DNA of 64,000 nt from Rhizobium sp. 9140 (GCF_900067135.1 NZ_FJUR01000001.1:362501-426500), one strand, 5' to 3'; positions 45,407 to 55,593 are shown, counted from the first letter of the stretch. Translations and numbers: made by a program. Notes: generated from the letters alone by a model not told the origin.

Positions 45407-48286
45407 ATGCTTCTCGTTCCTGAAACCGATTTCGGCACCCCCGCCTCTCACGCGGAAAAGCTGGTCACGCTCACCATCGACGGCCGCAAGATCACCGTAC
45501 CCGAGGGAACCTCCATCATGCGGGCCTCCATGGAGGCCGGCATTCAGGTGCCAAAGCTCTGCGCCACCGATATGGTCGATGCCTTCGGCTCCTGCCGGCT
45601 CTGTCTGATCGAGATCGACGGGCGCAACGGCACGCCGGCCTCCTGCACCACACCCGTCGCTCCGGGCATCGTCGTCCACACCCAGACGGCGCGGCTGAAG
45701 GACATCCGCAAGGGCGTGATGGAGCTCTATATCTCCGACCACCCGCTCGACTGCCTGACCTGTGCGGCGAATGGCGATTGCGAACTACAGGATATGGCCG
45801 GTGCGGTCGGCCTGCGCGACGTGCGCTACGGCTATGAGGGTGACAACCATGTAAAGGCCCGAGATAGCGAAGGCACAAACGCCCGATGGATGCCGAAGGA
45901 CGAGAGCAACCCCTATTTTACCTACGACCCTTCCAAATGCATCGTCTGCTCGCGCTGCGTGCGGGCCTGCGAGGAGGTGCAGGGCACGTTCGCGCTGACC
46001 ATCGAGGGCCGTGGCTTCGACAGCCGGGTCTCGCCCGGCCAGCACGAAGCCTTCCTCTCCTCGGAATGCGTTTCCTGCGGCGCCTGCGTGCAGGCGTGTC
46101 CCACCGCGACGCTCACCGAAAAGTCGGTCATATCAATTGGCCAGCCGGAGCATTCCGTCGTAACCACCTGCGCCTATTGCGGCGTCGGCTGCTCGTTCAA
46201 GGCAGAGATGCGCGGCGAGGAACTGGTGCGCATGGTGCCCTGGAAGGACGGGCAGGCCAATCGCGGCCACTCCTGCGTCAAGGGGCGCTTTGCCTATGGC
46301 TACTCCACGCATAAGGAGCGCATCCTCAACCCGATGATCCGCGAGAAGGTCACTGACCCCTGGCGGGAGGTCAGCTGGGACGAGGCGCTCGCCCATACGG
46401 CCGCCGAGTTTCGCCGCATCCAGTATCAGTACGGCCGCGAATCGATCGGCGGCATCACGTCCTCGCGCTGCACCAACGAGGAAACCTACCTCGTCCAGAA
46501 GCTGATCCGCGCCGGCTTCGGTAACAACAATGTCGACACCTGCGCCCGCGTCTGCCATTCGCCGACAGGCTACGGCCTCGGGCAGGCCTTCGGCACATCG
46601 GCAGGCACGCAGAATTTCGATTCTGTCGAAAAGACCGACGTCGTCATCGTCATCGGCGCGAACCCGACCGACGGCCACCCCGTCTTCGGCTCGCGTCTGA
46701 AGAAGCGGCTGCGGCAGGGCGCAAAGCTGATCGTCATCGATCCCCGCCGCATCGATCTCGTCCGCTCGCCCCATGTGGAGGCGGCGTATCACCTGCCGCT
46801 GCGTCCCGGCACCAATGTCGCCGTGGTCACGGCGCTGGCCCATGTCATCGTCACCGAAGGCCTTTTCGATGAAACATTTATCCGCACCCGCTGCGACTGG
46901 TCGGAGTTCGAGGACTGGGCCGGGTTCGTTTCAGAAGAGCGCCACAGCCCCGAAGCGACCGAAGCGCTGACCGGCGTCCCGGCCGAGTTGTTGCGGGGCG
47001 CTGCCCGCCTGTTTGCCACCGGCGGCAACGGCTCGATCTATTATGGCCTCGGGGTCACCGAGCACAGCCAGGGCTCCACCACCGTCATGGCGATCGCCAA
47101 TCTGGCCATGGCCACCGGCAATATCGGCCGCCCCGGCGTCGGCGTGAACCCTTTGCGCGGACAGAACAATGTGCAGGGCTCCTGCGACATGGGCTCCTTC
47201 CCGCACGAGCTTCCCGGCTATCGCCACGTGTCGGACGATGCGACCCGCGATATCTTCGAAAAGCTCTGGGGCGTGAAGATCTCCGACGAACCGGGCCTGC
47301 GCATTCCCAACATGCTGGATGCCGCCGTCGATGGCTCCTTCAAGGGGCTCTACATCCAGGGCGAGGATATTCTCCAGTCCGATCCCGATACCAAGCACGT
47401 CGCGGCCGGCCTTGCGGCCATGGAATGCGTCGTCGTCCAGGACCTGTTCCTGAACGAGACCGCAAACTACGCCCACGTCTTCCTGCCGGGCTCCACCTTC
47501 CTCGAGAAGGACGGCACCTTCACCAATGCGGAGCGGCGCATCAACCGCGTCCGCAAGGTGATGACCCCGCGCAACGGCTATGCCGACTGGCAGGTGACGC
47601 AGAACCTCGCACGCGCCATGGGCTTGGCGTGGAATTACACGCACCCCTCGCAGGTCATGGACGAGATCGCCGCGACGACACCGAGCTTCGCCAAGGTTTC
47701 CTATGCCTATCTGGAGGAGAAGGGCTCCGTGCAGTGGCCTTGCAACGAGGCCGCCCCCGAGGGCTCGCCGATCATGCATGTCGATGGCTTCGTGCGCGGC
47801 AAGGGCAAATTCATCCGCACGGAATATGTGGCGACCGACGAGAAGACCGGCCCGCGCTTCCCGCTGCTTTTGACCACCGGCCGCATTCTCAGCCAGTACA
47901 ATGTCGGCGCGCAGACGCGGCGCACCGAAAACGTCGTCTGGCACGAGGAGGACCGGCTGGAGATCCACCCGCACGATGCCGAGCTGCGCGGCATCCGCGA
48001 TGGCGACTGGGTGCGGCTCGCCAGCCGCTCGGGCGAGACGACTCTGCGCGCGCTGATCACCGACCGCGTCGCGACCGGCGTCGTCTACACCACCTTCCAC
48101 CATCCGACGACGCAGGCAAACGTCATCACCACCGACTTTTCCGACTGGGCGACCAACTGCCCGGAATACAAGGTCACGGCGGTGCAGATCTCGCCCTCGA
48201 ACGGCCCGTCGGAATGGCAGACCGAATATGAGGAACAGGCCCGCCAGTCGCGCCGCATCGCCGCCAAGCTGGAGGCTGCTGAATGA
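45407..48286 (+). CDS. fdsA: NAD-dependent formate dehydrogenase alpha (catalytic) subunit
   Basis: A 959-residue molybdoenzyme that oxidises formate to CO2. The N-terminus has a plant-type [2Fe-2S] domain (LCATDMVDAFGSCRLC, SCTT), then HPLDCLTCAANGDCELQ, two ferredoxin-type clusters (CIVCSRCVRACEEVQ, CVSCGACVQACPTAT), a further [4Fe-4S] motif TTCAYCGVGCSF, and the bis-MGD domains with the molybdenum-ligating cysteine in ARVCHSPT. The C-terminal cap has EYVATDEKTGPRFPLLLTTGR. The ATG follows CAGGAG; upstream frame sequence belongs to the palindromic repeat. Confidence 0.97.
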   Translation: MLLVPETDFGTPASHAEKLVTLTIDGRKITVPEGTSIMRASMEAGIQVPKLCATDMVDAFGSCRLCLIEIDGRNGTPASCTTPVAPGIVVHTQTARLKDIRKGVMELYISDHPLDCLTCAANGDCELQDMAGAVGLRDVRYGYEGDNHVKARDSEGTNARWMPKDESNPYFTYDPSKCIVCSRCVRACEEVQGTFALTIEGRGFDSRVSPGQHEAFLSSECVSCGACVQACPTATLTEKSVISIGQPEHSVVTTCAYCGVGCSFKAEMRGEELVRMVPWKDGQANRGHSCVKGRFAYGYSTHKERILNPMIREKVTDPWREVSWDEALAHTAAEFRRIQYQYGRESIGGITSSRCTNEETYLVQKLIRAGFGNNNVDTCARVCHSPTGYGLGQAFGTSAGTQNFDSVEKTDVVIVIGANPTDGHPVFGSRLKKRLRQGAKLIVIDPRRIDLVRSPHVEAAYHLPLRPGTNVAVVTALAHVIVTEGLFDETFIRTRCDWSEFEDWAGFVSEERHSPEATEALTGVPAELLRGAARLFATGGNGSIYYGLGVTEHSQGSTTVMAIANLAMATGNIGRPGVGVNPLRGQNNVQGSCDMGSFPHELPGYRHVSDDATRDIFEKLWGVKISDEPGLRIPNMLDAAVDGSFKGLYIQGEDILQSDPDTKHVAAGLAAMECVVVQDLFLNETANYAHVFLPGSTFLEKDGTFTNAERRINRVRKVMTPRNGYADWQVTQNLARAMGLAWNYTHPSQVMDEIAATTPSFAKVSYAYLEEKGSVQWPCNEAAPEGSPIMHVDGFVRGKGKFIRTEYVATDEKTGPRFPLLLTTGRILSQYNVGAQTRRTENVVWHEEDRLEIHPHDAELRGIRDGDWVRLASRSGETTLRALITDRVATGVVYTTFHHPTTQANVITTDFSDWATNCPEYKVTAVQISPSNGPSEWQTEYEEQARQSRRIAAKLEAAE

Positions 48287-48347
48287 GACCCGCGACGAAC
48301 GGCAGGGCGGTGGCCAAAGTCGTGGACACCGCGGGGATCGCGCTTAA

Positions 48348-49211
48348 ATGATGCTCATGACCCAATCCACCGCGCCTCCCCTCGCCCGCACCGTACCGCA
48401 GCTGTCCCGCCGCGACGGTCGCATCCGCCCGGCCACCCGCATCGTTCCCGAGGAAACGCCCGTCGCCTTCAGCTACGGCGGCTCTACGCATGCGGTGATG
48501 ATGGCGACGCCTGCCGATTTCGAGGATTTCGCCACCGGCTTCAGCCTGACGGAAGGAATCGTTTCAGATCCCGCCGATATCGAAGGCATCGAGGCTGTGG
48601 AGACACTGGCAGGCTTCGACCTGCAGATCACATTGCGTGACGAGCCCCATGAGGCCCTCGTCACCCGGCGTCGGCACATGGCCGGGCCTGTCGGCTGCGG
48701 CCTTTGCGGCATCGAATCGCTGGAGCAGGCCGTTCGCGAGACACCGTCGGTCGCCGCCTCCAGCCTCGGCCTGACGCCGAGCGAGATCGCGCAGGCCATT
48801 GCGCTGCTGAACACCCGCCAGCCGCTGCATGCCGAGACCCGCGCCGTCCACGGTGCAGGCTTCTACACGCCCGGCGAAGGACTGGTCGCCGTGCGCGAGG
48901 ATGTCGGCCGGCACAATGCGCTCGACAAGCTGGCCGGTGCCGCCGCCCGGCAAGGGTACAAGGGCGCGGACGGCGCCGTGGTGGTGACAAGCCGGGTTTC
49001 AGTCGAGATGGTCCAGAAGACGGCGATTCTCGGCAGCCCCTTCATCATCGCCATATCGGCCCCGACGGCGCTCGCCATCCGCACCGCCGAGAAGGCGGGC
49101 ATGACGCTTGTCGCACTGGTGCGCGGCGAGGAGTTCGAGGTGTTCACGCATGCCGACCGGATCACGCCCGAAGCCGCGCATCCGCAGGAGAGAACAAACC
49201 ATGTCGCCTGA
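48348..49211 (+). CDS. fdhD: Formate dehydrogenase maturation sulfurtransferase FdhD/FdsC
   Basis: A 287-residue FdhD-family protein, which passes sulfur to the molybdenum cofactor before insertion into FdsA. It contains the active-site loop CGLCG in GPVGCGLCGIESL, the N-terminal EETPVAFSYGGSTHAVMMATP, FATGFSLTEGIV and VREDVGRHNALDKL. In fds operons this gene is called fdsC. It starts 62 bases after fdsA and overlaps fdsD by 11 bases. The ATGs at 48348, 48351 and 48357 are alternatives. Confidence 0.95.
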   Translation: MMLMTQSTAPPLARTVPQLSRRDGRIRPATRIVPEETPVAFSYGGSTHAVMMATPADFEDFATGFSLTEGIVSDPADIEGIEAVETLAGFDLQITLRDEPHEALVTRRRHMAGPVGCGLCGIESLEQAVRETPSVAASSLGLTPSEIAQAIALLNTRQPLHAETRAVHGAGFYTPGEGLVAVREDVGRHNALDKLAGAAARQGYKGADGAVVVTSRVSVEMVQKTAILGSPFIIAISAPTALAIRTAEKAGMTLVALVRGEEFEVFTHADRITPEAAHPQERTNHVA

Positions 49212-49596
49212 CGCCGCAAAAGACGTTCATCCCGGCGAAGACGGCCCGCCGCACGGCACGGACGCGAAGCTCGTACGCATGGCCAACCAGATCGCCACCT
49301 TCTTCCGCTCGCAACCGCGCGAGGACGGACCAGCCGGTATCGCCATCCATATCAACAAGTTCTGGGAGCCGCGCATGCGGAGCGCGTTCTTCGCACTGGT
49401 CGAAGACGGAGATGCGGGCTTCGATCCGCTGGTGCTGGCCGCTGCCCCGCTGATCAAGCGCCCGCATTCCAAAGAGGACGCCATCGGCACCGGAGCGGAT
49501 GCCGCGCGGGGCGCCCCCGGCGGCAAAGGCACGGCGGCCGGCGAATCGCTGTCCGAACCGAATATGCCAGAGCCGAATATGCCCGAGACGACATAG
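49201..49596 (+). CDS. fdsD: Formate dehydrogenase delta subunit
   Basis: A 131-residue FdsD-like subunit: KLVRMANQIATFFRS and IAIHINKFWEPRMRSAFFALVE are the family core. The C-terminal 50 residues are a low-complexity extension, including the short repeat EPNMPEPNMPE. The family is small and supports assembly or stability of the FdsABG complex. The ATG lies inside the end of fdhD. Confidence 0.93.
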   Translation: MSPDAAKDVHPGEDGPPHGTDAKLVRMANQIATFFRSQPREDGPAGIAIHINKFWEPRMRSAFFALVEDGDAGFDPLVLAAAPLIKRPHSKEDAIGTGADAARGAPGGKGTAAGESLSEPNMPEPNMPETT

Positions 49597-49703
49597 ACCG
49601 CCCGCGCTTCGGGACCTTGCAGTGTGGAGGCTGCACGTCTTTCGGCGCGCCGGTGGAACGCAGACCAACCGCCCGAGGAGGGGCGCAGAGGAGGAGGACG
49701 ACC

Positions 49704-51356
49704 ATGTCGGCAACGACGGAAACACTGGGTATGCCCGCGTCGGCGGGGCTGCTCGACCGGGAGCGCATCATCGCCAGGCCCGGCTTCAACCGCTGGCTCG
49801 TGCCGCCGGCAGCCCTTGCCATTCATCTCTGCATCGGCATGGCCTATGGCTTCAGCGTGTTCTGGCTGCCTTTGTCGAAGGCGATCGGCATTTCTGCGCC
49901 TGCCGCCTGCGCCGATCTCACGCTCGGCTCCGCCCTCTTCACCACCACCTGCGACTGGCGGGTCAGCGATCTCGGCTGGATCTACACGCTGTTCTTCGTG
50001 CTTCTCGGCTCATCCGCCGCGATCTGGGGCGGCTGGCTGGAGAAAGTCGGTCCACGCAAGGCCGCGACCGTGTCGGCCTTCTGCTGGTCCGGCGGCATTC
50101 TGATCGCGGCCCTCGGCGTTGCGACGCACCAGCTCTGGCTGATGTGGCTCGGCGCCGGCGTCATCGGCGGCATCGGGCTCGGCCTTGGCTATATCTCGCC
50201 GGTTTCCACGCTCATCAAATGGTTTCCCGACCGGCGCGGCATGGCGACGGGCATGGCGATCATGGGGTTTGGCGGCGGCGCGATGATCGGCGCACCGCTC
50301 GCCAATATCCTCATGACGCATTTCCGCTCGGACACCTCGGTCGGGGTCTGGCAGACCTTCGTCGTCATGGCGCTCGGCTATCTCGTCTTCATGCTGGCCG
50401 GCGCCTTCGGCTACCGTATTCCGCCCGCCGGCTGGCGTCCGGAGGGCTGGAGCCCGCCCGCCGCCAAGAGCAGCATGATCACGACACGGCACGTGCATCT
50501 GCGCGATGCCCACAAGACGAAACAGTTCTGGCTGATCTGGGCCGTCCTCTGCCTCAACGTCTCCGCCGGCATCGGCGTCATCGGCATGGCATCGCCCATG
50601 CTGCAGGAGATTTTCGCGGGCTCGCTGATCGGCGCACCGGGTGTCGCCTTCACCGAGATGTCGAAAGAGCAACTGGCGGGCGTTGCGGCGATCGCCGCCG
50701 GCTTCACAGGGCTTCTCTCGCTGTTCAACATCGGCGGGCGGTTCTTCTGGGCCTCCCTCTCCGACAGAATCGGGCGCAAGAACACCTACTTCTGCTTCTT
50801 CGTCATCGGCATCGTGCTCTATGCGCTTGCTCCCTGGGCCGCCGGTATCCAGAGCAAGCTATTCTTCGTCGGCATGCTCTGCATCATCCTGTCGATGTAT
50901 GGGGGCGGCTTCGCCACCATTCCCGCTTACCTTGCCGATATCTTCGGCACGCAGTTCGTCGGCGCCATCCACGGGCGGCTGCTGACGGCCTGGGCAACGG
51001 CAGGCATCATCGGTCCTGTCGTGGTCAACTATATCCGCGAGGCGCAGATCGCCGCCGGCCTTCCGCGCGATCAGGTCTACAACACCACCATGTACATTCT
51101 CGCCGGCATGCTGGCGCTCGGGCTCGTCGCCAACGCCTTCGTGCGGCCGCTGGCCGACAAGTGGTTCATGAAGGATGCGGAGGTGGCAGCGCTTCAGGCA
51201 AAGACTGCCGCCGTGAACGCCGGCCCGTCCGGCTCCTTCGGCATCGGCCGGGGCGGGCTGGATGCAAAGGCGCTCCTCGCCTGGGCCTGCGTCGGCCTGC
51301 CCCTCGCCTGGGGCGTCTGGGTCACGGTAAAGGCGAGCCTCGCGCTCTTCCGCTGA
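49704..51356 (+). CDS. OFA-family (oxalate/formate antiporter type) MFS transporter
   Basis: A 550-residue major facilitator with about 12-14 helices. OFA features are the N-terminal WLVPPAALAIHLCIGMAYGFSVFW, GGIGLGLGYISPVSTLIKWFPDRRGMATGMAIMGFGGGA and YGGGFATIPAYLADIFGTQFVGAIHGR. The ATG has GAGGAGGAGG upstream, 107 bases after fdsD. Its position at the end of the fds unit suggests it supplies or clears formate or oxalate, but the substrate is inferred. A hairpin follows. Confidence 0.9.
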   Translation: MSATTETLGMPASAGLLDRERIIARPGFNRWLVPPAALAIHLCIGMAYGFSVFWLPLSKAIGISAPAACADLTLGSALFTTTCDWRVSDLGWIYTLFFVLLGSSAAIWGGWLEKVGPRKAATVSAFCWSGGILIAALGVATHQLWLMWLGAGVIGGIGLGLGYISPVSTLIKWFPDRRGMATGMAIMGFGGGAMIGAPLANILMTHFRSDTSVGVWQTFVVMALGYLVFMLAGAFGYRIPPAGWRPEGWSPPAAKSSMITTRHVHLRDAHKTKQFWLIWAVLCLNVSAGIGVIGMASPMLQEIFAGSLIGAPGVAFTEMSKEQLAGVAAIAAGFTGLLSLFNIGGRFFWASLSDRIGRKNTYFCFFVIGIVLYALAPWAAGIQSKLFFVGMLCIILSMYGGGFATIPAYLADIFGTQFVGAIHGRLLTAWATAGIIGPVVVNYIREAQIAAGLPRDQVYNTTMYILAGMLALGLVANAFVRPLADKWFMKDAEVAALQAKTAAVNAGPSGSFGIGRGGLDAKALLAWACVGLPLAWGVWVTVKASLALFR

Positions 51357-51361
51357 ACGCG

Positions 51362-51395
51362 AAAAGCCCTTCGCGCAGGACGCGCGAAGGGCTTT
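51362..51395. terminator. Hairpin between convergent transporter and yggT genes
   Basis: AAAGCCCTTCGCGC pairs with GCGCGAAGGGCTTT around loop AGGAC, a long perfect stem with A-rich and T-rich ends, which suits bidirectional termination. Confidence 0.85.
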
Positions 51396-51420
51396 CACTA
51401 TGGATATGACGAGACGTCAA

Positions 51421-51723
51421 TCAGTAGCTCGGCGCGAGCAGGGCCGGAGCGATCGTGGTGTTCAGGAGTTGCTGAAGGAAGAACAGGATGACCAGCACCA
51501 CCAGCGGCGACAGATCGACACCGCCCATGTTCGGCAGGATCCGGCGGATCGGGCGGTAGAGCGGCTCCGTCAGCTGGTAGAGCGAGCGGCCGATCATGCT
51601 GATCGCCTGATTGTTCGTATTGATGATGTTGAAAGCGTAGAGCCAGGAAAAGATCGCCGAGGCGATGATGAGAAACCAGGCGATATTGATGATGAAGTTC
51701 AGTGTTGCGATGACGGCGAGCAT
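51421..51723 (-). CDS. YggT family membrane protein
   Basis: A 100-residue protein with two hydrophobic segments (LNFIINIAWFLIIASAIFSWL and LSPLVVLVILFFLQQLLN) and the family motif LTEPLYRPIRRILPNMGGVDLSP between them. The function is uncertain; members have been linked to osmotic stress and membrane or division proteins. The start MLAVIATLNF has GGAGG close upstream; a longer frame start is unlikely. Confidence 0.92.
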   Translation of the reverse strand: MLAVIATLNFIINIAWFLIIASAIFSWLYAFNIINTNNQAISMIGRSLYQLTEPLYRPIRRILPNMGGVDLSPLVVLVILFFLQQLLNTTIAPALLAPSY

Positions 51724-51988
51724 GCCGGGCCTCCGGTTCCTGGACCGCCGTGCGCCATCGGCGATGGGCAACCGTCGTTCCAACATTTATGGCTGCACAA
51801 TATTTCCGCCTCCACCCGTTTCCGGGCACGCGGCATTGTGCAGGTGTTGACTGACATGTAGACACTGGCGGCGAAGGCGGCAACCCTGCGTCGGACGCGG
51901 TTTTGCAACATGTTTAAGACGGCGCGCGGCCGCAATCCGGCGCCCCTGCGAACGGGCCGATGCACAAGAGGCCGGGAAAGACCAGTTC

Positions 51989-53230
51989 ATGTCCATCGTC
52001 GAAACCGGAGACCGCTACGCCGCATTCCGGCATGTCGGGTATCGCCGCTACTTCTTCGCCCGGTTCCTCGCCTATTTCGCCATCCAGATCGTCAGCGTCT
52101 CCGTCGGCTGGCAGATCTACGACCTGACGCGCGATCCGTTCGACCTCGGCCTGATCGGCCTCTTCCAGTTCCTGCCGTCGCTGGTGCTGATCCTCGTCAC
52201 GGGCTCGGTCGCCGACCGCTATAACAGGCGCATGATCATGGGCGTCTGCATGGGCGTGAGCACGCTCTGCGCCGCCGCCCTCCTCGCCCTCACCCTCACC
52301 GGCACCTTCACCCTGTGGCCCGTCTATACGATCCTCGTCGTCTTCGGGATCGAGCGGGCCTTTCTCGCCCCCGCATCCCAGTCGCTCGCACCCAATCTCG
52401 TGCCGGAGCGAGATTTGGCCAACGCGATCGCCTGGAACTCCACCTCCTGGCAGACGGCGATGATCGTCGGCCCCGTCGTCGGCGGCCTCATCTATGCACT
52501 CGGCCCGGCCGTTCCCTACAGCGTCGCCGTGCTGTTCTTCGCCGCCAGCGTCGTCATGGTCTACGCGATCCCGAAGCCCGCGCAGAAAAGCAGCCAGACC
52601 GCCCAGAGCTGGCAGGCCATCACCGCCGGTTTTCGCTATATCAAGGCGGAAAAAATCGTGCTCGGCGCGATTTCGCTCGATCTCTTCGCCGTTCTCCTCG
52701 GCGGCGCCATCGCACTCATGCCGGTCTTTGCTCGCGATATCCTTGCTCTCGGACCTTGGGGCCTCGGCCTCCTGCGCGCGGCCCCGGGCGTCGGCGCGGT
52801 GGGCATGGCTATGTGGCTGGCCGCCCATCCGATCCGCCATCGCGCCGGCGTGCTGATGTTCGTGGGCGTCGCGCTCTTCGGCCTCGCCACCGTCGTCTTC
52901 GGCCTGTCCGCCACGCCATGGATCTCCATCGTGGCGCTCGTCATCATGGGCGCCTCCGACATGATTTCGGTCTATGTGCGGGAAACGCTGATCACGCTGT
53001 GGACGCCGGACGAACTGCGCGGCCGCGTCAACGCCGTCAACATGGTCTTCGTCGGCGCGTCGAACGAGCTCGGGGAATTCCGGGCCGGCATGATGGCATC
53101 CGCCTTCGGCGCAGTCCCGGCCGTCGTCATCGGCGGCGCCGGCACGCTGCTGGTGGCCGTGCTCTGGTCGCTCGGCTTCTCGCAGCTCCGCCGGATTGAC
53201 ACGCTGGATGCACCCGAGACGAAGCGATAA
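51989..53230 (+). CDS. MFS transporter, enterobactin-exporter (MFS_3) type
   Basis: A 413-residue permease with 10-12 helices. The MFS signature is VADRYNRRMIMG after helix two, with FGIERAFLAPASQSLAPNLVPERDLANAIAWNS and LITLWTPDELRGRVNAVNMVFVGASNELGEFRAG typical of EntS-like exporters. The substrate is unknown. It stands alone between yggT and terB, each on the other strand. Confidence 0.9.
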   Translation: MSIVETGDRYAAFRHVGYRRYFFARFLAYFAIQIVSVSVGWQIYDLTRDPFDLGLIGLFQFLPSLVLILVTGSVADRYNRRMIMGVCMGVSTLCAAALLALTLTGTFTLWPVYTILVVFGIERAFLAPASQSLAPNLVPERDLANAIAWNSTSWQTAMIVGPVVGGLIYALGPAVPYSVAVLFFAASVVMVYAIPKPAQKSSQTAQSWQAITAGFRYIKAEKIVLGAISLDLFAVLLGGAIALMPVFARDILALGPWGLGLLRAAPGVGAVGMAMWLAAHPIRHRAGVLMFVGVALFGLATVVFGLSATPWISIVALVIMGASDMISVYVRETLITLWTPDELRGRVNAVNMVFVGASNELGEFRAGMMASAFGAVPAVVIGGAGTLLVAVLWSLGFSQLRRIDTLDAPETKR

Positions 53231-53261
53231 GACACTTTGCGGATGACGGAGGGCGAATCCG

Positions 53262-53738
53262 TCAGTGCTCCGCCGTCTCCGCGATGTCGGATTTCGCTGC
53301 GGCTTCCTGCCGCTTCATGATGCGGTCGCGGCCGGAAACGCCGAGCAGGTCGGCGATCCGCCAGATCACGTGATCTTCCATCTCGCTGCGCTCGCCATCG
53401 ACATAGACGATCTCCCACAGCATGCCGACGAGATCGATCCGCTGCTCCTCGCTGAAGTGGCGCTTGATATCCGATGTGAAGCGGAAGAAATCGATCGCCT
53501 CGCTTTCGGCGTCCTCGCCAGCTGCGATCAGCGCATCGAGCGCCGCATCGTCGAGCGCATAGTGCTCCTTGATCATGGAACGCACCTTGCGACGCTCGAT
53601 ATCGTCGGCATGGCCATCGGCCTCCATCACCTGAATGCAGAGCGCGACGATCGCGATGCGCGGATCGCCCGCCTTGATCGGGTTCGGGTGCTCGGCACCG
53701 GTGAGACTGTCGATGAAAGTACGGATACGGTCAAACAT
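53262..53738 (-). CDS. TerB family protein
   Basis: A 158-residue helical TerB-like protein with the acidic motifs CIQVMEADGHADDIERRKV and LWEIVYVDGERSEMEDHVIWRIADLLGV, which in the family may bind metal. Tellurite resistance is only a family name; the backbone rhizobial copies are of unknown role. The ATG at MFDRIRTF is favoured, with a GTG six codons upstream as an alternative. Confidence 0.88.
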   Translation of the reverse strand: MFDRIRTFIDSLTGAEHPNPIKAGDPRIAIVALCIQVMEADGHADDIERRKVRSMIKEHYALDDAALDALIAAGEDAESEAIDFFRFTSDIKRHFSEEQRIDLVGMLWEIVYVDGERSEMEDHVIWRIADLLGVSGRDRIMKRQEAAAKSDIAETAEH

Positions 53739-53862
53739 GGATGGCGCGGCGCTCACGGGAAGAGGGGCGTTGGTACCCGGCAGAAAAGACGAGGCTGAAA
53801 GCCTGGTCCAGCCCTATTCTCGCCGCGAACGTGGAAAGGGGCCTCGCAAGGCCCCTGAACCG

Positions 53863-55593
53863 TCAGAAAATTTTGAATGTCGTCTTTTCTGCAACTCTAT
53901 CCGTGCGCACGCCGGGATCGTCCGGCGGACGGCCGAAGAACGGCTCAACAGGCGCTTCCGCAGGTCTCTCTGCAGAGCTGGCACCAGACGCCGGCCGAGC
54001 CGGAACCTTGGCTGTCACCGCACCCTCGTCCTTCTTGACCGGCTCCTTGCGCGTCGCCTCTTCAGGTTGCGTGACAACGACGGAACGCGCCGGTTCGATG
54101 GGCTCGTGAACGATGACCGATTCGGTCGGAACGGGAACGGCAATCGCCGCTGTCCGCTCCGCTGTCTCGACGGGCACTTCCGGTACCGTCACGACGGCTT
54201 CCGGCTCAACCCGGTCCGGGACGGCGACAGGTATCGCAACCGGCGGCAGATTGCGAATGGCCGCTTCGCCGCGGCTGACGCCACCGTCTTCAAGCGGTCC
54301 GTCGATGGTGTTGACCGGCATCCTCCACTCGAAGGCATCCAGACGTCCGCTGACGGGCGAAACGGGCAGCCACTCCTGCGACACGACGCCGTCGGCAATC
54401 CAGGCTGCATCACGCGGGCTCTTCAGTGCCTGATTCATCCAGTGGCGGATACGCCCCTCGTCGCCGGTATCGGCTTCCTCGATATCGGCCAGCAGCAGGA
54501 AAACACCTTCGGTCGGCGCTATACGGGCGGCCGCTTCCGCCATGGAGCGGGCCAGCGTCAGTTCGCGGGCTTCCAGCGCGCTTTCCGCAACCGCCATCAG
54601 CGAGATGGCATTGTTCGGCTTCCAAGCCTCCAGCTTGCGGGCACGCTTCAGCCGATCAACGGCCGAATCGCCGCTCCGTGCCCGGACATAGGCCTTGGCG
54701 ACGTCGGGATGCGGCGCCTGCTTCCACAGCTTCTCAAGAACGGACGCGGCTTTCCGGAGATTGTCTTCACGGAACAGCGCCTTGGCTGCGATCAGACCGG
54801 CCGGCACGAGGGTGGCGTCGAGCCTGAGCGCGGCCAGTGCATCGTCGCGCGCGCCCTTCGGGTCTGCATCGAGCTTTTCGCGCGCTCGGGCGGTCAGAAG
54901 AACGGCCTTCTTACGATCGGCTTCCTTGCGGTCGATGACATGGCTGGTGCGGCTCTGGTCGAGCAGATGCACGGCCTCGTCCCAGCGGCCCGCCTGACTG
55001 CGCTCGTCGAGCGTCGCCAAGGTTGCCCAGGCAAGATGCGGCGCCTTGTCGGCGGCGCGCTCGGCATATTGGCGGGCCGCTTCATTCGCACCGAGACGCC
55101 TGGCTTCGAGATAAAGCCCGCGCAGGCCAAGCTCGCGCGTTTCCGGGTCCTCGGCCATCCGCTCGAAGGTGCGCCGGGCCTCGTCGTGCTTGCCCTCGAT
55201 CAGCGCCGTCTGCGCCTCGAGAAGATGGATCAGCGGCTCCTGATCGGCCGACAACAGTCCGCGCGTGCGCGCCGTCATCTTGCGCGCCAGAACCGCGTCT
55301 CCGGCACCGGCGGCAATAAGACCGGTCGAGAGCGCCTGATAGCCACGGTCACGCTTGCGAACGCGGAAATAGCGGGCGATCGAATGCGGAGAGAACCAGA
55401 TGACGCGGACGAGCCAGACGACGAGAAGAATGGCCGCGATCAGCGTGACCAGAAGCGTCGCGCCGACCATCAGGCTTGTCTCGATGCGCTGCCCCATCCA
55501 GATCAGCGAGAGTTCACCCGGCCGGTCGGCAAGCCACGAAAAGCCTGCGCCGAGCGCAAGCACGATCAGGACGAAGATGAGAATTCGGATCAA
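53863..55593 (-). CDS. hemY: HemY-type membrane protein with TPR repeats
   Basis: A 576-residue protein with two N-terminal membrane helices (ILIFVLIVLALGAGFSWLA and MVGATLLVTLIAAILLVVWLV), TPR-like helical repeats up to about residue 400, and a proline/valine-rich low-complexity tail. It is the HemY_N family found in heme-biosynthesis clusters, distinct from the protoporphyrinogen oxidase also called HemY. It follows the mitofilin-like gene by 11 bases and probably shares its operon. Confidence 0.93.
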   Translation of the reverse strand: MIRILIFVLIVLALGAGFSWLADRPGELSLIWMGQRIETSLMVGATLLVTLIAAILLVVWLVRVIWFSPHSIARYFRVRKRDRGYQALSTGLIAAGAGDAVLARKMTARTRGLLSADQEPLIHLLEAQTALIEGKHDEARRTFERMAEDPETRELGLRGLYLEARRLGANEAARQYAERAADKAPHLAWATLATLDERSQAGRWDEAVHLLDQSRTSHVIDRKEADRKKAVLLTARAREKLDADPKGARDDALAALRLDATLVPAGLIAAKALFREDNLRKAASVLEKLWKQAPHPDVAKAYVRARSGDSAVDRLKRARKLEAWKPNNAISLMAVAESALEARELTLARSMAEAAARIAPTEGVFLLLADIEEADTGDEGRIRHWMNQALKSPRDAAWIADGVVSQEWLPVSPVSGRLDAFEWRMPVNTIDGPLEDGGVSRGEAAIRNLPPVAIPVAVPDRVEPEAVVTVPEVPVETAERTAAIAVPVPTESVIVHEPIEPARSVVVTQPEEATRKEPVKKDEGAVTAKVPARPASGASSAERPAEAPVEPFFGRPPDDPGVRTDRVAEKTTFKIF

